Below, piece by piece: positions 43,508 through 52,622 of a DNA stretch of 64,000 nt. Both the position numbers and the translations under genes were made by a program. The number at the start of each line of letters is the position of its first letter. Within the stretch, counting starts at the first letter, position 1. The notes under the pieces were generated by a model, which saw only the letters and a program-made list of their open reading frames with translations, made no database searches and was not told where the DNA came from. The DNA comes from Paracoccaceae bacterium (GTDB lineage: Bacteria; Pseudomonadota; Alphaproteobacteria; Rhodobacterales; Rhodobacteraceae), in assembly GCA_018222585.1 (NCBI GenBank), contig JAAFAB010000002.1, positions 496,001 to 560,000 on the forward strand, written 5' to 3'.

Positions 43508-43837
43508 GCAGACGAAGCAGACCTGGGTCTTGCCCCCTTGGGCATGCGCGACACCGAGCCCCGACACGACTTGCCGCACCATCCGCCGCTCGACCAACGT
43601 CTGCGCGATAGACTTGGCGGGTTGCAACGCTTCGTTGTCGTTCAGCAACCAAGTCTGCGTCAGCCCTTCATCGACGACGAGCAGAGCGCGGTCGAGATCC
43701 GTGCAACCGGCGACGCGCGCCAGCGCCGCCTCGGTCTCTGCCTTGTGCTCTCTGTACATGTCGAGCAGCGGGGCGCTGTTCGGATGCCCCCCCCGCACAC
43801 GAGCCTCGACGGGCTCGCCCCGTGGGAGTATCACCAA
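43508..43837 (-). pseudogene. Coding remnant, minus strand, unrecognised family
   Basis: About 85 residues read like real protein on the minus strand (from LDMYREHKAETEAALARVAG through LDRALLVVDEGLTQTWLL and TLVERRMVRQVVSGLG), with balanced acidic/basic helices, then the frame becomes an arginine-rich shadow of the kinase gene. No family is recognised. It looks like the middle of a decayed gene. Confidence 0.4.
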
Positions 43838-44145
43838 CGGTCAGTAGAGGTCCAAAGCCTGAATAGAGCGAACTAAAGAAAGCGGACTCCACGGGGAGCA
43901 GGTTGCCTCAATTGGCGCCCTCAAACTGGCAGCAGCACGTTGAGGCCCCCAGCTGCGTGCTCGCAATCTCTCGATTGCGGGCCGCGGGCCTGTGAAGGAC
44001 TTGCGAGATTCCGCGCCGTTCGTCGTGCGGGGGCGGAGGGCGTCATCCTTCGGCATGTGACCGTCTAACGGCCGGAACTCGCAATGGAATCCTCCCCGCC
44101 CATAGCGGCAACACGCCCCGAGGGGGAGGTGACTGATCTGCGGAT

Positions 44146-44212
44146 GTATAACTTCACGGAATATTTGCCTAAGGTTTTCGATTTTGACGACATAGGGGTG
44201 GGTTCCCATAGT
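44146..44212 (+). promoter_or_regulatory. Regulated promoter of the SBP gene (box 1)
   Basis: Box GTATAACTTCACGGAATATT (44146-44165) followed by TTTTCGATTTTGAC; -35 TTGACG (44184-44189), a 17-nt spacer, and -10 CATAGT (44207-44212). The start codon is 97 nt after the box begins. The box recurs at 46793 and, on the minus strand, at 57198. Confidence 0.7.
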
Positions 44213-44242
44213 CGACCGCATCAAAACAACAGGGAAACAATC

Positions 44243-45805
44243 ATGACTGGAAACGCAAGGACCTGCTTGGGGCGTATGCTGGGGCTGACCGTGGCTGCCG
44301 GGCTGTCCATGACAAGTGCCGCCGCGATTGCCGCGACGCTGAATGTCGGCATCAACATGGATGCCACCAACCTCGATCCGCACCGGGCCACGGCGACCAC
44401 GGATGTCGCGCTGGCGGGCTGGATGTTCAACGGCCTGGTGCGGTTCGCGCCAGGCAGCGCGGATCCCGCCTCCATCGAGCCGGACCTGGCGACCAGCTGG
44501 GAAACCTCCGAAGATGGCCTGACCTGGACTTTCCACCTGCGCGACGGTGTCGAATTCCAGCATGGCTACGGCCCGCTGACCGCCGATGACGTGGTCTACT
44601 CCCTCGAACGCGCGGCCGACCCCGAGCGGTCGTCCTTCGCGAACGACTACGCCGCCTTCGAGAGTGTCGAGGCGCTTGACCCCCGCACCGTGCAGATCAC
44701 GCTCAGCGCGCCGGTGCCGGGCTTCCTGGGCCTGGTCGCGAACTACCACGGCGGCATGATCGTCAGCGCCAGCGCCGCCGAAGAGAAGGGCGATGCCTTC
44801 AACGGCAGTCCCGTCGGCACCGGACCTTTCGCCTTCGAAGAGGCGGTGACCCAACAGCATGTCGACCTGGTGGCGAACCCCGATTTCTACCGTGGCGCTC
44901 CGAAGCTGGACGGCATCCGCCTGCAGATCATCCCGTCTGACTCCAGCCGCGAACTGGCGCTGATGTCGGGCGAGCTGGACCTGATCTACGGCAAGCGTGA
45001 ACAGCGTTGGGTCGACCAGGTCAGCCGCAACGACGACTTGATCGTCGATATCTTCGCGCCCGGTGAGTATCGCACCCTCTACCTGAACCAGGCTCATGCA
45101 CCGCTGGACGATATCAAGGTCCGTGAGGCGGTGGCCCATGCGGTCAACGTGGACGAGATCTCTGCCTTCGTCGGGGAAGGCGTCGGCCCGCGCGGCTGTT
45201 CCGCCGTGCCGTCGGGCTACCTGGGCGAGAACTGCGATGCGGGCACCTACAGCCATGACCCGAAGCTGGCGAAATCCCTGCTGACAGATGCGGGCTTCCC
45301 CGACGGGATCACGCTGACCGCCGTCGTCTCCTCCAGCTCGTCCCAGCAGCCGATCATGGAAGTGATCCAGGCGCAGCTGGCCCAGGCCGGCATCAAGATG
45401 GAGATGAACGTTGTCGATCACCCGACCTACCACCAGCAGATCCGCCAGGACCTGAGTGACATGGTCTTCTATGGTGCCGCGCGCTTCCCGGTGGCCGACA
45501 GCTACCTGAGCCAGTTCTACCACTCGCAGGCGATTGTCGGCACGCCGACGGCCGTGACCAACTTCTCGCATTGCAAGGTGGCTGACCAACAAATCGAAGC
45601 GGCGCGGGTCGAGGCCGATCCGGACATGCAGATGCAGCTCTGGGCCGAGGCGCAGAAGCTGATCCACGAGGACGTCTGCTCTGTGCCGCTGTTCAGCCTG
45701 TTGCAGGTCTGGGCGCGCACCGACAAGCTGGACTACGGCTATGAGTTGACGGGCAACCTGAACCTGGCCCCGGCGATCACCGAAAACACCACGCTTGCCG
45801 AATAA
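44243..45805 (+). CDS. Family 5 (peptide/opine/nickel-type) ABC substrate-binding protein
   Basis: A 520-residue periplasmic SBP_bac_5 protein (DppA/OppA/CntA-type). The signal peptide spans about 31 residues (MTGNARTCLGRM, Leu/Ala core, AAAIAA). Family hallmarks are the early LDPHRATATTDVALAGWMFNGLVR, WTFHLRDGVEFQHG and TADDVVYSLERA, and later VGTGPFAFEE. It delivers ligand to the DppBCDF-type transporter encoded 5 kb downstream. It has its own promoter with the shared control box, separated from the rest by the LysR gene. Ligand inferred to be opine-like. Confidence 0.9.
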   Translation: MTGNARTCLGRMLGLTVAAGLSMTSAAAIAATLNVGINMDATNLDPHRATATTDVALAGWMFNGLVRFAPGSADPASIEPDLATSWETSEDGLTWTFHLRDGVEFQHGYGPLTADDVVYSLERAADPERSSFANDYAAFESVEALDPRTVQITLSAPVPGFLGLVANYHGGMIVSASAAEEKGDAFNGSPVGTGPFAFEEAVTQQHVDLVANPDFYRGAPKLDGIRLQIIPSDSSRELALMSGELDLIYGKREQRWVDQVSRNDDLIVDIFAPGEYRTLYLNQAHAPLDDIKVREAVAHAVNVDEISAFVGEGVGPRGCSAVPSGYLGENCDAGTYSHDPKLAKSLLTDAGFPDGITLTAVVSSSSSQQPIMEVIQAQLAQAGIKMEMNVVDHPTYHQQIRQDLSDMVFYGAARFPVADSYLSQFYHSQAIVGTPTAVTNFSHCKVADQQIEAARVEADPDMQMQLWAEAQKLIHEDVCSVPLFSLLQVWARTDKLDYGYELTGNLNLAPAITENTTLAE

Positions 45806-45839
45806 CCAAGGCTTTCGGCCGCTTCTCGAAACTTGCAGG

Positions 45840-45859
45840 CGGCGCCCCTCGGGGCGCCG
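45840..45859. terminator. Bidirectional terminator between SBP and LysR genes
   Basis: A 9-bp inverted repeat CGGCGCCCC / GGGGCGCCG with a TC loop, followed by TCTTGCT on the plus strand. It lies between two convergent genes. Confidence 0.65.
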
Positions 45860-45872
45860 TCTTGCTGTGCGC

Positions 45873-46790
45873 TCAGGCCCGCGGTCCCTCCTGTTCCCAT
45901 TCAAAGGCTTCGGCCGCCCGGGTGACCTCTTCGACGAAGGCGCTGACCAGCCTGGAGTTGCGGCTGTGCGACGGCCAGCAGGTGTGGAACTCGAAGCTGG
46001 TTGCGGGATCGAAGGGGCGCATCTCGACCCGCCCCTTGACGCTTTCCGACACCAGCGGGTCGACCACCGTCACCCCCATGCCGCCGGCCACGAATTCGCA
46101 GACGTTGGGGGCGGTTGCGGCCTCGATCCGGATATCGGGGCGAAGGCCGGCCCGCTCGAAGACCGCATCGACCCGATTGCGGGTCAGGCTGGCGCGGGCA
46201 AAGGCGATGAAGGGCTCTCCTTCCAGATCCTCGGGCGTGATCCGCGCCTTCGCGGCAAGCGGATGCCCGATGGGCAGCAGGCAGACCATGGGTTTGGAAT
46301 GCACCGGCCGGGTGGAGATGGTCGGGTGATCCACCCGCGTCACCAGGATCGCCACGTCCAGCCGACCAGAGATCATCCAATCCGCCAGAAACTGCGAACT
46401 GCGCGTATCGACCGAGATGAAGGCCTCGGGGAAGCGGTCCCGGAAGGCCCGGATCGCGCGCACGATGAACCCGCCCGACAGTCCCGGCATGACTCCGACG
46501 CGCAGCTGCCCACGATTTTCACGCCGGATGGCTTCGACAGCGCGGATCAGCTGCCCCACGCCGCCAAAGACCCGGTTGGCCTCGTTGTAAAGGCGCATCC
46601 CCTGTTCCGTGGCGACCAGCCGGCCGCTGGCACGGTCGAAAAGCTGCATCTCCGTGTCGTCTTCCAGCGTTGCGATCAACTTGCTGGCCGCAGGCTGGGA
46701 GATTGACAGCCTTTCCGCGGCACGACTGACGCTGCCAGCCTCGACCACGGCCATGAGGGCTTCGAACTGTCTGAGGCTGGGTTCGCGCAT
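45873..46790 (-). CDS. LysR-type regulator of the opine-like catabolic regulon (NocR/OccR-like)
   Basis: A 305-residue LysR transcription factor. The N-terminal helix-turn-helix is in SLRQFEALMAVVEAG and SRAAERLSISQPAASKLI. The C-terminal periplasmic-binding-like domain senses a ligand. Such regulators govern opine oxidases in agrobacteria. The gene is divergent from the oxidase operon. Its start codon sits two nt from box 2, so binding there should also govern its own transcription. A TTGGCC...TATACT pair overlaps the box on this strand, but its -10 is too close to the ATG to be certain. Confidence 0.9.
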   Translation of the reverse strand: MREPSLRQFEALMAVVEAGSVSRAAERLSISQPAASKLIATLEDDTEMQLFDRASGRLVATEQGMRLYNEANRVFGGVGQLIRAVEAIRRENRGQLRVGVMPGLSGGFIVRAIRAFRDRFPEAFISVDTRSSQFLADWMISGRLDVAILVTRVDHPTISTRPVHSKPMVCLLPIGHPLAAKARITPEDLEGEPFIAFARASLTRNRVDAVFERAGLRPDIRIEAATAPNVCEFVAGGMGVTVVDPLVSESVKGRVEMRPFDPATSFEFHTCWPSHSRNSRLVSAFVEEVTRAAEAFEWEQEGPRA

Positions 46791-46792
46791 TA

Positions 46793-46859
46793 GTATAACC
46801 TACCGGAATATTGCGGCCAACTTTTCGATTTTGACTTTCTACCCTCCGATTTGGATAAA
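46793..46859 (+). promoter_or_regulatory. Regulated promoter of the oxidase operon (box 2)
   Basis: Box GTATAACCTACCGGAATATT (46793-46812) then TTTTCGATTTTGAC; -35 TTGACT (46831-46836), 17-nt spacer, -10 GATAAA (46854-46859). Matches box 1 at GTATAAC, CGGAATATT and the 14-nt 3' block, at identical spacing. The GTG start is 94 nt after the box begins. Confidence 0.75.
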
Positions 46860-46886
46860 AATCAACAACAAGCGAGGGAGCCGCGC

Positions 46887-48005
46887 GTGGCACAACCAGA
46901 CTACATCGTGATCGGAGCGGGCACCGTGGGTGTCTCTCTTGCCTACGGGCTGCAAAAGCGCGGGCAGGCGGTCTGCGTGGTGGATGGCGGCGCGCGCGAT
47001 TTTCGTGCGGCGCGGGCGAATTTCGGGCTGGTCTGGGTGCAGGGCAAGGGCGGGAACCTGCCCGCCTATGCGCGTTGGACGGCTGAAAGCGCGGCGCTTT
47101 GGCCGGGGTTCCGCGACGCGCTGGAGCAATGCAGCGGCATCGGCGTGGACTACCAGAAGCCGGGCGGGCTGGCCTTCAGCCTCTCCGAGCAGGCGCTGAG
47201 GGACCGCCGTGCCGTGCTCGAGGTGATCGGCGGCGGTGCCCTGCCGGAGGGCGTGGAGATGCTGGACCGGGACGCGCTTCAGGCCCGGCTGCCCGATGCG
47301 CCACTGGGGCCAGACGTGGCGGGCGCCAGCTATGGAGCCAGCGACGGTCACGTGAACCCCCTCAAACTTCTGGCGGCGTTGCAACAAGGGGTCCTGCAAC
47401 TGGGCGGAGAGATCCTTTGGGACTGGCCAGTCCAGACCCTGCGCACCACCGACCACGGATACGAGCTGACCGGTCCCGACGGCGCGAAGCTGCGGGCGGC
47501 GAATGTGATCGTGGCGGCGGGGCTGGCCACCTCCGGCATCGTTGCGCCCTTGGGGATCGACTCGCCGCTGCGCCCGCAGCGCGGGCAGTTGCTGGTCACC
47601 GAACGGATGGCACCGATGTTGCCCATGCCCTGCAGCGGGTTGCGTCAGACGGCGGATGGCACCGTGATGATCGGGGCGACACACGAAGATGTCGGCCTGG
47701 ACACCGGCACAACCCAGGCCTCCGCTACGATCCTGGCCGAGCGCGCCCTGCGCATCCTGCCCGCGCTCGGCGGCGCGCGCATCGTGCGGCAATGGTCGGG
47801 ACTGCGGGTCCTCTCGCCCGATGGCGGGCCGCTTTACACCCAGCCCGAGAGCTATCCCGGCCTCTGGACCGTCAGTTGCCATTCGGGCGTCACCCTTGCC
47901 GCGGTCCATGCCGAAAGGCTGGCCGAACAGATCCTTGCCGGCGCGCTGACCGGCGATACCCGTCACTTCTCAGAGGACCGTTTCCATGTTCCGACCCCTG
48001 CCTGA
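46887..48005 (+). CDS. DAO-family opine oxidase subunit B-like protein
   Basis: A 372-residue FAD-dependent DAO-family protein. FAD motif YIVIGAGTVGVSLAYGLQKRG near residues 5-25. A later NVIVAAGLATSGIVAPLGI and the C-terminal WTVSCHSGVTLAAVHAE resemble OoxB/HcnC/LhpB-type subunits. With the iron-sulfur and OoxA-like proteins encoded next, it should oxidise a secondary amine or opine C-N bond. The GTG at 46887 follows GAGGGAG. An alternative TTG at 46851 overlaps the -10 box and is rejected. Confidence 0.8.
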   Translation: MAQPDYIVIGAGTVGVSLAYGLQKRGQAVCVVDGGARDFRAARANFGLVWVQGKGGNLPAYARWTAESAALWPGFRDALEQCSGIGVDYQKPGGLAFSLSEQALRDRRAVLEVIGGGALPEGVEMLDRDALQARLPDAPLGPDVAGASYGASDGHVNPLKLLAALQQGVLQLGGEILWDWPVQTLRTTDHGYELTGPDGAKLRAANVIVAAGLATSGIVAPLGIDSPLRPQRGQLLVTERMAPMLPMPCSGLRQTADGTVMIGATHEDVGLDTGTTQASATILAERALRILPALGGARIVRQWSGLRVLSPDGGPLYTQPESYPGLWTVSCHSGVTLAAVHAERLAEQILAGALTGDTRHFSEDRFHVPTPA

Positions 48006-48282
48006 CAGCCCCGAAGGGCCAACCGTGACCGTGTTCGTCGAGGGGCAGCCGGTCGTGGCGCGCGACGGAGAGACTGCGGCCAGTGTCCTGCTGCGCCATC
48101 TCGGAACCGCGCGCATCACCCCGGTCAGCGAAAGCCCGCGCGCGCCCTTCTGCATGATGGGCTGCTGCTTCGACTGCCTGGCCGAGATCGACGGCAAGGG
48201 ATCGACCCAAAGCTGCCTCGTGCCAGTGCGCGAAGGCATGACCATTGCCCGCCAGATGGGTGCCCGGAAGGTGGTGGCATGA
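47986..48282 (+). CDS. [2Fe-2S] ferredoxin-like subunit of opine oxidase (OoxA/HcnA type)
   Basis: A 98-residue Fer2_4-type iron-sulfur protein. Cysteines are arranged as in the small subunit of opine/hydroxyproline oxidases: CMMGCCFDCLAEIDG, then a later Cys in STQSCLVP. It shuttles electrons between the two flavin subunits. It overlaps the preceding gene by 20 nt and the next by 4 nt (ATGA). Confidence 0.88.
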   Translation: MFRPLPDSPEGPTVTVFVEGQPVVARDGETAASVLLRHLGTARITPVSESPRAPFCMMGCCFDCLAEIDGKGSTQSCLVPVREGMTIARQMGARKVVA

Positions 48283-49691
48283 TGATCTTCGACGTTGCCA
48301 TTATCGGTGCCGGCCCTGCCGGGATGCAGGCCGCCTGTGACCTGCGCCGGCGAGACCTGTCCGTTGTCGTGCTGGATGAACAGCCCGCTCCCGGTGGTCA
48401 GATCTGGCGTGGGGTCGAGCGCAATTGCCAGCCCGGGTCGCATCTGGCGCAGGGGCTTGGCGCCGAGTACCGCCAAGGGGCCGACGTGGCCCGTTCCTTC
48501 CGCGCCTCCGGGGCCGACTACCGCCCGTTGTCGCGGGTCTGGCAGATCGAGGAGAGCAGCAAGGAGGCCATGGCGCAAGGCTGGCAGGTCTTCGTGACCC
48601 GCGAAAGTCAGGCCGAGGTCATCGAGGCGCGGCGCATTCTTCTGGCCAATGGCGCACAGGAGCGGCCCGTACCCTTTCCGGGCTGGACCCGCCCCGGTGT
48701 GTTGACCGTTGGCGCGGCCCAGATCCTTCTGAAATCCGGCGGCCTGCTGCCCGAAGGGCCGGTCTGGATCTGTGGTGCGGGCCCGTTGCCGCTGCTTTAT
48801 GCGCACCAGCTCCGCAAGCTGGGGGGGCAGATCGCGGGCTTTCTCGATACCGCCCCGCGCGACACGCTGCGCCGGGGGCTGCCGCATCTGAACGGTGCCC
48901 TGCGAGACTGGAAAAGCCTGGCCAAGGGGCTGGGCTGGCAGGCCGGGATGCGGCTTTCGGGGCTGCGCCGCGAAACCGGGGTCACGCAGCTTCGCGCCGA
49001 GGGGGGCGATCGGCTGGAACGTATCCGCTGGCAGACCCCCGAGGGCGAGAAGTCGGCCACCGCAGGGGTGCTGCTGATCCACGAGGGGCTGGTGCCTTCG
49101 GTTCACCCGACCCTTTCCCTGCAGTGCGAGCACGCCTGGTCCGATGCGCAGCAATCGCTGCGGCCCGTGCTGGATCCGTGGGGGGAAACCACGCGCAGCG
49201 GGCTGTTCGTCGCGGGCGACGCGGCGGGGATCGACGGGGCCAAGGCGGCGCTTGCCAAGGGGGCGCTGGCCGCCATCGGCATTGCCCGGTCGCTGGGCGT
49301 TCTGTCCGACGCAAGAGCGCGGCACGCGCGGGTGGCGGGGGATCGCGCGCTGTCGAAGGCACGAGCCGCGCGGCCGCTGCTCGATAGCCTCTATCCCGCG
49401 CCCGAGGGCAAGATCGGTGACGACACCATCGTCTGCCGCTGCGAAGAGCTGACTGCGGGCCAGATCCGCGCTGCCGCCCGTCGTGGCGCGGCAGATCCCG
49501 ACCGGGTGAAGGCCGAGACCCGCGCCGGCATGGGGCCCTGCCAAGGCCGCCAGTGTGGCTACACCATCGCCCGGCTGATCGCCGAGGCCCATGACATGCC
49601 GCGCGCCGATGTTGGCTTCCACAACATCCGCCCGCCCCTGAAGCCCGTGACACTGGGCGAACTGGCCTCTCTCGGAAAGACCAAGGCATGA
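48279..49691 (+). CDS. Opine oxidase subunit A-like FAD/NAD-binding protein
   Basis: A 470-residue pyridine-nucleotide-disulfide-oxidoreductase-like flavoprotein with an extra BFD-type iron-sulfur domain. FAD motif VAIIGAGPAGMQAACDLRRR. Second dinucleotide region VWICGAGPLPLLYAHQL. ANGAQERPVPFPGWTRPGV is an OoxA/HcnB/SoxA-alpha trait. The C-terminal iron-sulfur motif has CRCEELT and GPCQGRQCGY. It is the electron-transfer partner of the DAO-type subunit. Start overlaps the ferredoxin gene by 4 nt. Confidence 0.86.
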   Translation: MMIFDVAIIGAGPAGMQAACDLRRRDLSVVVLDEQPAPGGQIWRGVERNCQPGSHLAQGLGAEYRQGADVARSFRASGADYRPLSRVWQIEESSKEAMAQGWQVFVTRESQAEVIEARRILLANGAQERPVPFPGWTRPGVLTVGAAQILLKSGGLLPEGPVWICGAGPLPLLYAHQLRKLGGQIAGFLDTAPRDTLRRGLPHLNGALRDWKSLAKGLGWQAGMRLSGLRRETGVTQLRAEGGDRLERIRWQTPEGEKSATAGVLLIHEGLVPSVHPTLSLQCEHAWSDAQQSLRPVLDPWGETTRSGLFVAGDAAGIDGAKAALAKGALAAIGIARSLGVLSDARARHARVAGDRALSKARAARPLLDSLYPAPEGKIGDDTIVCRCEELTAGQIRAAARRGAADPDRVKAETRAGMGPCQGRQCGYTIARLIAEAHDMPRADVGFHNIRPPLKPVTLGELASLGKTKA

Positions 49692-50815
49692 GGGCAGGCA
49701 CCGACCTTATCGTGATCGGTGGCGGGCTGCACGGGCTCTCTGCGGCGCTGCAGTCGGCCCGGCGCGGGCTGCGCGTGGTCCTGCTGGAAGGCGCCTTCAC
49801 CGGACGGCACGCCTCGGGGGCGACGGCTGCCGGTGTGCGCAGCCTCAATCGTGCGGTAGAGGAACTGCCGCTGAGCCTTGAGGCCCAGGCCCAGTGGGAG
49901 GACATGATCGCGCTCGTGGGCGACGACTGCGGCTTCCACGCGGGGGGACAGGTGCAGGTGGCCATGGATACGGAGGCCGAAGCCCGGATCAAGGCCCGTA
50001 TCGCGCGGCTGGAGGCCGCGGGGATGCGCCATGAACAGTGGATCGGCCCGGACCGCCTGACGGAACTGGTGCCGGTCATGCAGCCCGGCGCCCTTGGGGC
50101 GGCCTATGTCGCGCGTGACGGCTCTGCCGACCCGCATCGCACCATCCGGGCCTTTCGCGCGGCCTGCCTCGACGCCGGCGTGGAGATCCTTGAAAACCAC
50201 CCGGTCACCTGGCTGGCCCGGGATGGATCGCTCTGGACCGTCGTGGCCGGCGGCACCACCCATGTCGCCCCTACCGTCGTCAATGCCGCCGGGGCCTGGG
50301 GGCGCCAGATCGCCAAGCTGGCCGGTGACCCGCTGGACGTTGGTATCAAGAATTCGATGATGATCGTGACCGAGCGCTGCGAACCTTGCCTTGGTCCCGT
50401 CATCTCGGCGCAGAACCGCAAGCTGTCTTTCAAGCAGACCGCCGACGGCACCTTTCTGATCGGCGGCGGGGTCCAGGGACGGCTGCGCCCCGGCGGTGGT
50501 TCGGCCTCGGTGGACTTCGGCGCGCTCTCGGGGGCCATGTCCACGACCCTGGCCCTCTTCCCCTGGGTCGCGGACCTGCGCCTTGTCCGGGCCTGGGCCG
50601 GCATGGAGGCGGCCACCGCCGACCTGCTGCCCGTCATAGGGCCGTCTCATCGGGCCCCGGGCCTGATCCATGTCTTCGGATTTTCCGGGCACGGATTCCA
50701 ATTGGTCCCGTCCGTCGGACGGGTGATCGCTGACCTGGCAGAGACCGGGCGTACAAGAACCGAACTGTCGGCCTTTGACCCGGGTCGGCTGGCAACCAAC
50801 AGGAAAGCCGCATGA
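49688..50815 (+). CDS. Second DAO-family oxidase in the opine-like operon
   Basis: A 375-residue FAD protein, distinct in sequence from the first DAO (opens DLIVIGGGLHGLSAALQSARRG; SGATAAGVRSLNR). Its C-terminus HVFGFSGHGFQLVPSVG is the classical DAO end. Two different DAO-type catalytic subunits sharing one electron-transfer pair could attack two bonds of the same substrate or stereoisomers. It overlaps the previous and next genes by 4 nt each. Confidence 0.83.
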   Translation: MRAGTDLIVIGGGLHGLSAALQSARRGLRVVLLEGAFTGRHASGATAAGVRSLNRAVEELPLSLEAQAQWEDMIALVGDDCGFHAGGQVQVAMDTEAEARIKARIARLEAAGMRHEQWIGPDRLTELVPVMQPGALGAAYVARDGSADPHRTIRAFRAACLDAGVEILENHPVTWLARDGSLWTVVAGGTTHVAPTVVNAAGAWGRQIAKLAGDPLDVGIKNSMMIVTERCEPCLGPVISAQNRKLSFKQTADGTFLIGGGVQGRLRPGGGSASVDFGALSGAMSTTLALFPWVADLRLVRAWAGMEAATADLLPVIGPSHRAPGLIHVFGFSGHGFQLVPSVGRVIADLAETGRTRTELSAFDPGRLATNRKAA

Positions 50816-51750
50816 CAAGATACATCATAAGGAGATTGCTGGCCGCGATCCCGACACTTCTGGCCATGTTGACCATGGTCTTCGTGCTGGTCCGGCTGGT
50901 GCCGGGCGATGCGGCCATGGCGATGCTGGGCGACCAGGCAAGCGAAGTGTCGCTGGCGGCGCTGCGCGCCAAGCTGGGACTCGATCAGCCGATCGGCGTG
51001 CAGTACCTGGCCTTCCTGCGGGACATGCTGGGCGGCAACTTCGGCGTCTCGATGAGCAGCGGGCGACCGGTGCTGGAGGAGGTCGCCCGCGTGCTGCCCT
51101 ACACGCTGGAGCTGACAGCGTCCGCGATCCTCATCGGTGCCATCTTCGGTCTGCCGCTTGGCATGGTGGCGGCGCTGCGCCGCAATGCCTGGCCGGACTA
51201 CCTGTCGCGGATCCTGTCGCTGACCGGGCTGTCCTTCCCGGGCTTCGTGTCCGGTATCCTGATGCTGCTGGCCTTCGCGGTCTACCTGCGCTGGTTCCCG
51301 GTCATGTCGACCGCGTCCGACAACTTCGTGGATCATATCCGCAACCTGGCCCTGCCGGCGTTGAACCTTGGCCTGATCATGACGGCCTACATCACCCGGG
51401 TGACGCGCTCGTCGATGCTGAACGTGCTGGGGGAGGATTACATCCGCACCGCCCGCGCCAAGGGCGTGCCGCCGCGTCGCCTGATCCTGCGGCACGGGTT
51501 GCGCAACGCGCTGATCCCCGTGGTCACTGTTGTTGGCCTCTACTTCGGCACGCTGATCGGCAATTCGGTGCTGGTGGAAATGGTCTTCACCCGCCCTGGC
51601 CTGGGCAAGCTGATCCTCGGCGCATTGCAGGCCCGTGACTACACGCTGCTGCAGGGGCTGATGGTGATCTTCGCCAGCTTCGTGATCCTCGTGAACATCC
51701 TGACCGACCTGATCTACGCGGTCGTCGATCCCAGAGTGAGCTATTCCTGA
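50812..51750 (+). CDS. DppB-type ABC transporter permease
   Basis: A 312-residue inner-membrane permease of the peptide/nickel/opine class. N-terminal helix (IIRRLLAAIPTLLAMLTMVFVLVRLVPGD). The EAA coupling loop lies around TRSSMLNVLGEDYIRTARAKG. The FTRPGLGKL motif near the C-terminus is a DppB mark. Its start overlaps the preceding oxidase stop by 4 nt. Confidence 0.93.
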   Translation: MTRYIIRRLLAAIPTLLAMLTMVFVLVRLVPGDAAMAMLGDQASEVSLAALRAKLGLDQPIGVQYLAFLRDMLGGNFGVSMSSGRPVLEEVARVLPYTLELTASAILIGAIFGLPLGMVAALRRNAWPDYLSRILSLTGLSFPGFVSGILMLLAFAVYLRWFPVMSTASDNFVDHIRNLALPALNLGLIMTAYITRVTRSSMLNVLGEDYIRTARAKGVPPRRLILRHGLRNALIPVVTVVGLYFGTLIGNSVLVEMVFTRPGLGKLILGALQARDYTLLQGLMVIFASFVILVNILTDLIYAVVDPRVSYS

Positions 51751-52622
51751 TGACCGTCGTGAGTGAACCCATCCCCGCCCGCAAACCCAATGTCGTGCTG
51801 CAGACCCTGAACCGAAACCGCCTGTCCTGGGTGGGTGTCGGGCTGCTGGCGCTGATCCTCCTCTCGGCGATCTTCGCGCCGCTTCTGGCGCCGCATGATC
51901 CGCTGCAACAGAACATTCTGCACCGCCTGGAAGGTCCGTCGCCGGAATTCTGGCTGGGCACCGACAGCTACGGACGCGATGTGCTCTCGCGCCTGCTGTA
52001 CGGCACCCGTGTTTCACTGCTGGTGGGCTTCCTGTCAGTGCTGATCGCGATGACGGTCGGCTCTGCAATCGGGATCTTCGCAGGCTATGTCGGCGGCATG
52101 GTGGACCAGGTGATCATGGGCCTGGTCGACGTGATGTTGTCCTTCCCGACGCTGCTTCTCGGTCTGATGGTCGCCGCGATGCTGGGGGCGAGTCTGGAAA
52201 ACCTGATCATCGCCATCGCGATCACCGAAACCGCGCCCTTCGTGCGGATCGCCCGAGCCCCCACGATCTCGGCCAAGCGGAAGGAGTACGTGGAGGCGGG
52301 CCGGGCGCTCGGGTTCTCTCCGCTCAGGATCATGGGCGTGCATATCCTGCCCAACATCCTGTCTGACATCGTCGTCGTGGCCTCGCTCTGGATGGCCAGC
52401 GCGATCCGCACCGAAGCATCGCTGTCCTTCATCGGCCTCGGTGTGCAGCCACCGACCCCCACCTGGGGCGGCATGATCCGCGAAGGCTTCGAGAACATCC
52501 TGTCGTCCTGGTGGCTGGTGGTCTTCCCGTCGCTCGCGATCCTGCTGACCGTGCTGGCGCTGAACATCCTTGGGGACGCCCTGCGTGATGCCATCGATCC
52601 GAAACTGAAAGGTGAGTCATGA
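51750..52622 (+). CDS. DppC-type ABC transporter permease
   Basis: A 290-residue permease. N-terminal LSWVGVGLLALILLSAIFAPLLAPHDP and GTDSYGRDVLSRLLYGTR are DppC/OppC signatures. The C-terminal SFIGLGVQPPTPTWGGMI is also characteristic. It shares one base with the preceding permease stop (TGATG) and overlaps the next gene by 4 nt. Confidence 0.93.
   Translation: MTVVSEPIPARKPNVVLQTLNRNRLSWVGVGLLALILLSAIFAPLLAPHDPLQQNILHRLEGPSPEFWLGTDSYGRDVLSRLLYGTRVSLLVGFLSVLIAMTVGSAIGIFAGYVGGMVDQVIMGLVDVMLSFPTLLLGLMVAAMLGASLENLIIAIAITETAPFVRIARAPTISAKRKEYVEAGRALGFSPLRIMGVHILPNILSDIVVVASLWMASAIRTEASLSFIGLGVQPPTPTWGGMIREGFENILSSWWLVVFPSLAILLTVLALNILGDALRDAIDPKLKGES

Larger units (their letters stand above)
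43387..44242. other. Debris-rich gap ahead of the solute-binding protein gene
   Basis: 856 nt with no intact gene. It contains a minus-strand coding remnant (43508-43837), and the control box of the ABC system (44146-44212). A stretch at about 43790-43836 resembles a degenerate REP-like element (GATACTCCCACGGGG... on the minus strand). Confidence 0.55.

Noticed and set aside
46791-46830. LysR promoter TTGGCC-17-TATACT on the minus strand overlapping box 2
   Set aside because: The -10 would sit one nt before the ATG, leaving no room for a transcript start ahead of the start codon.
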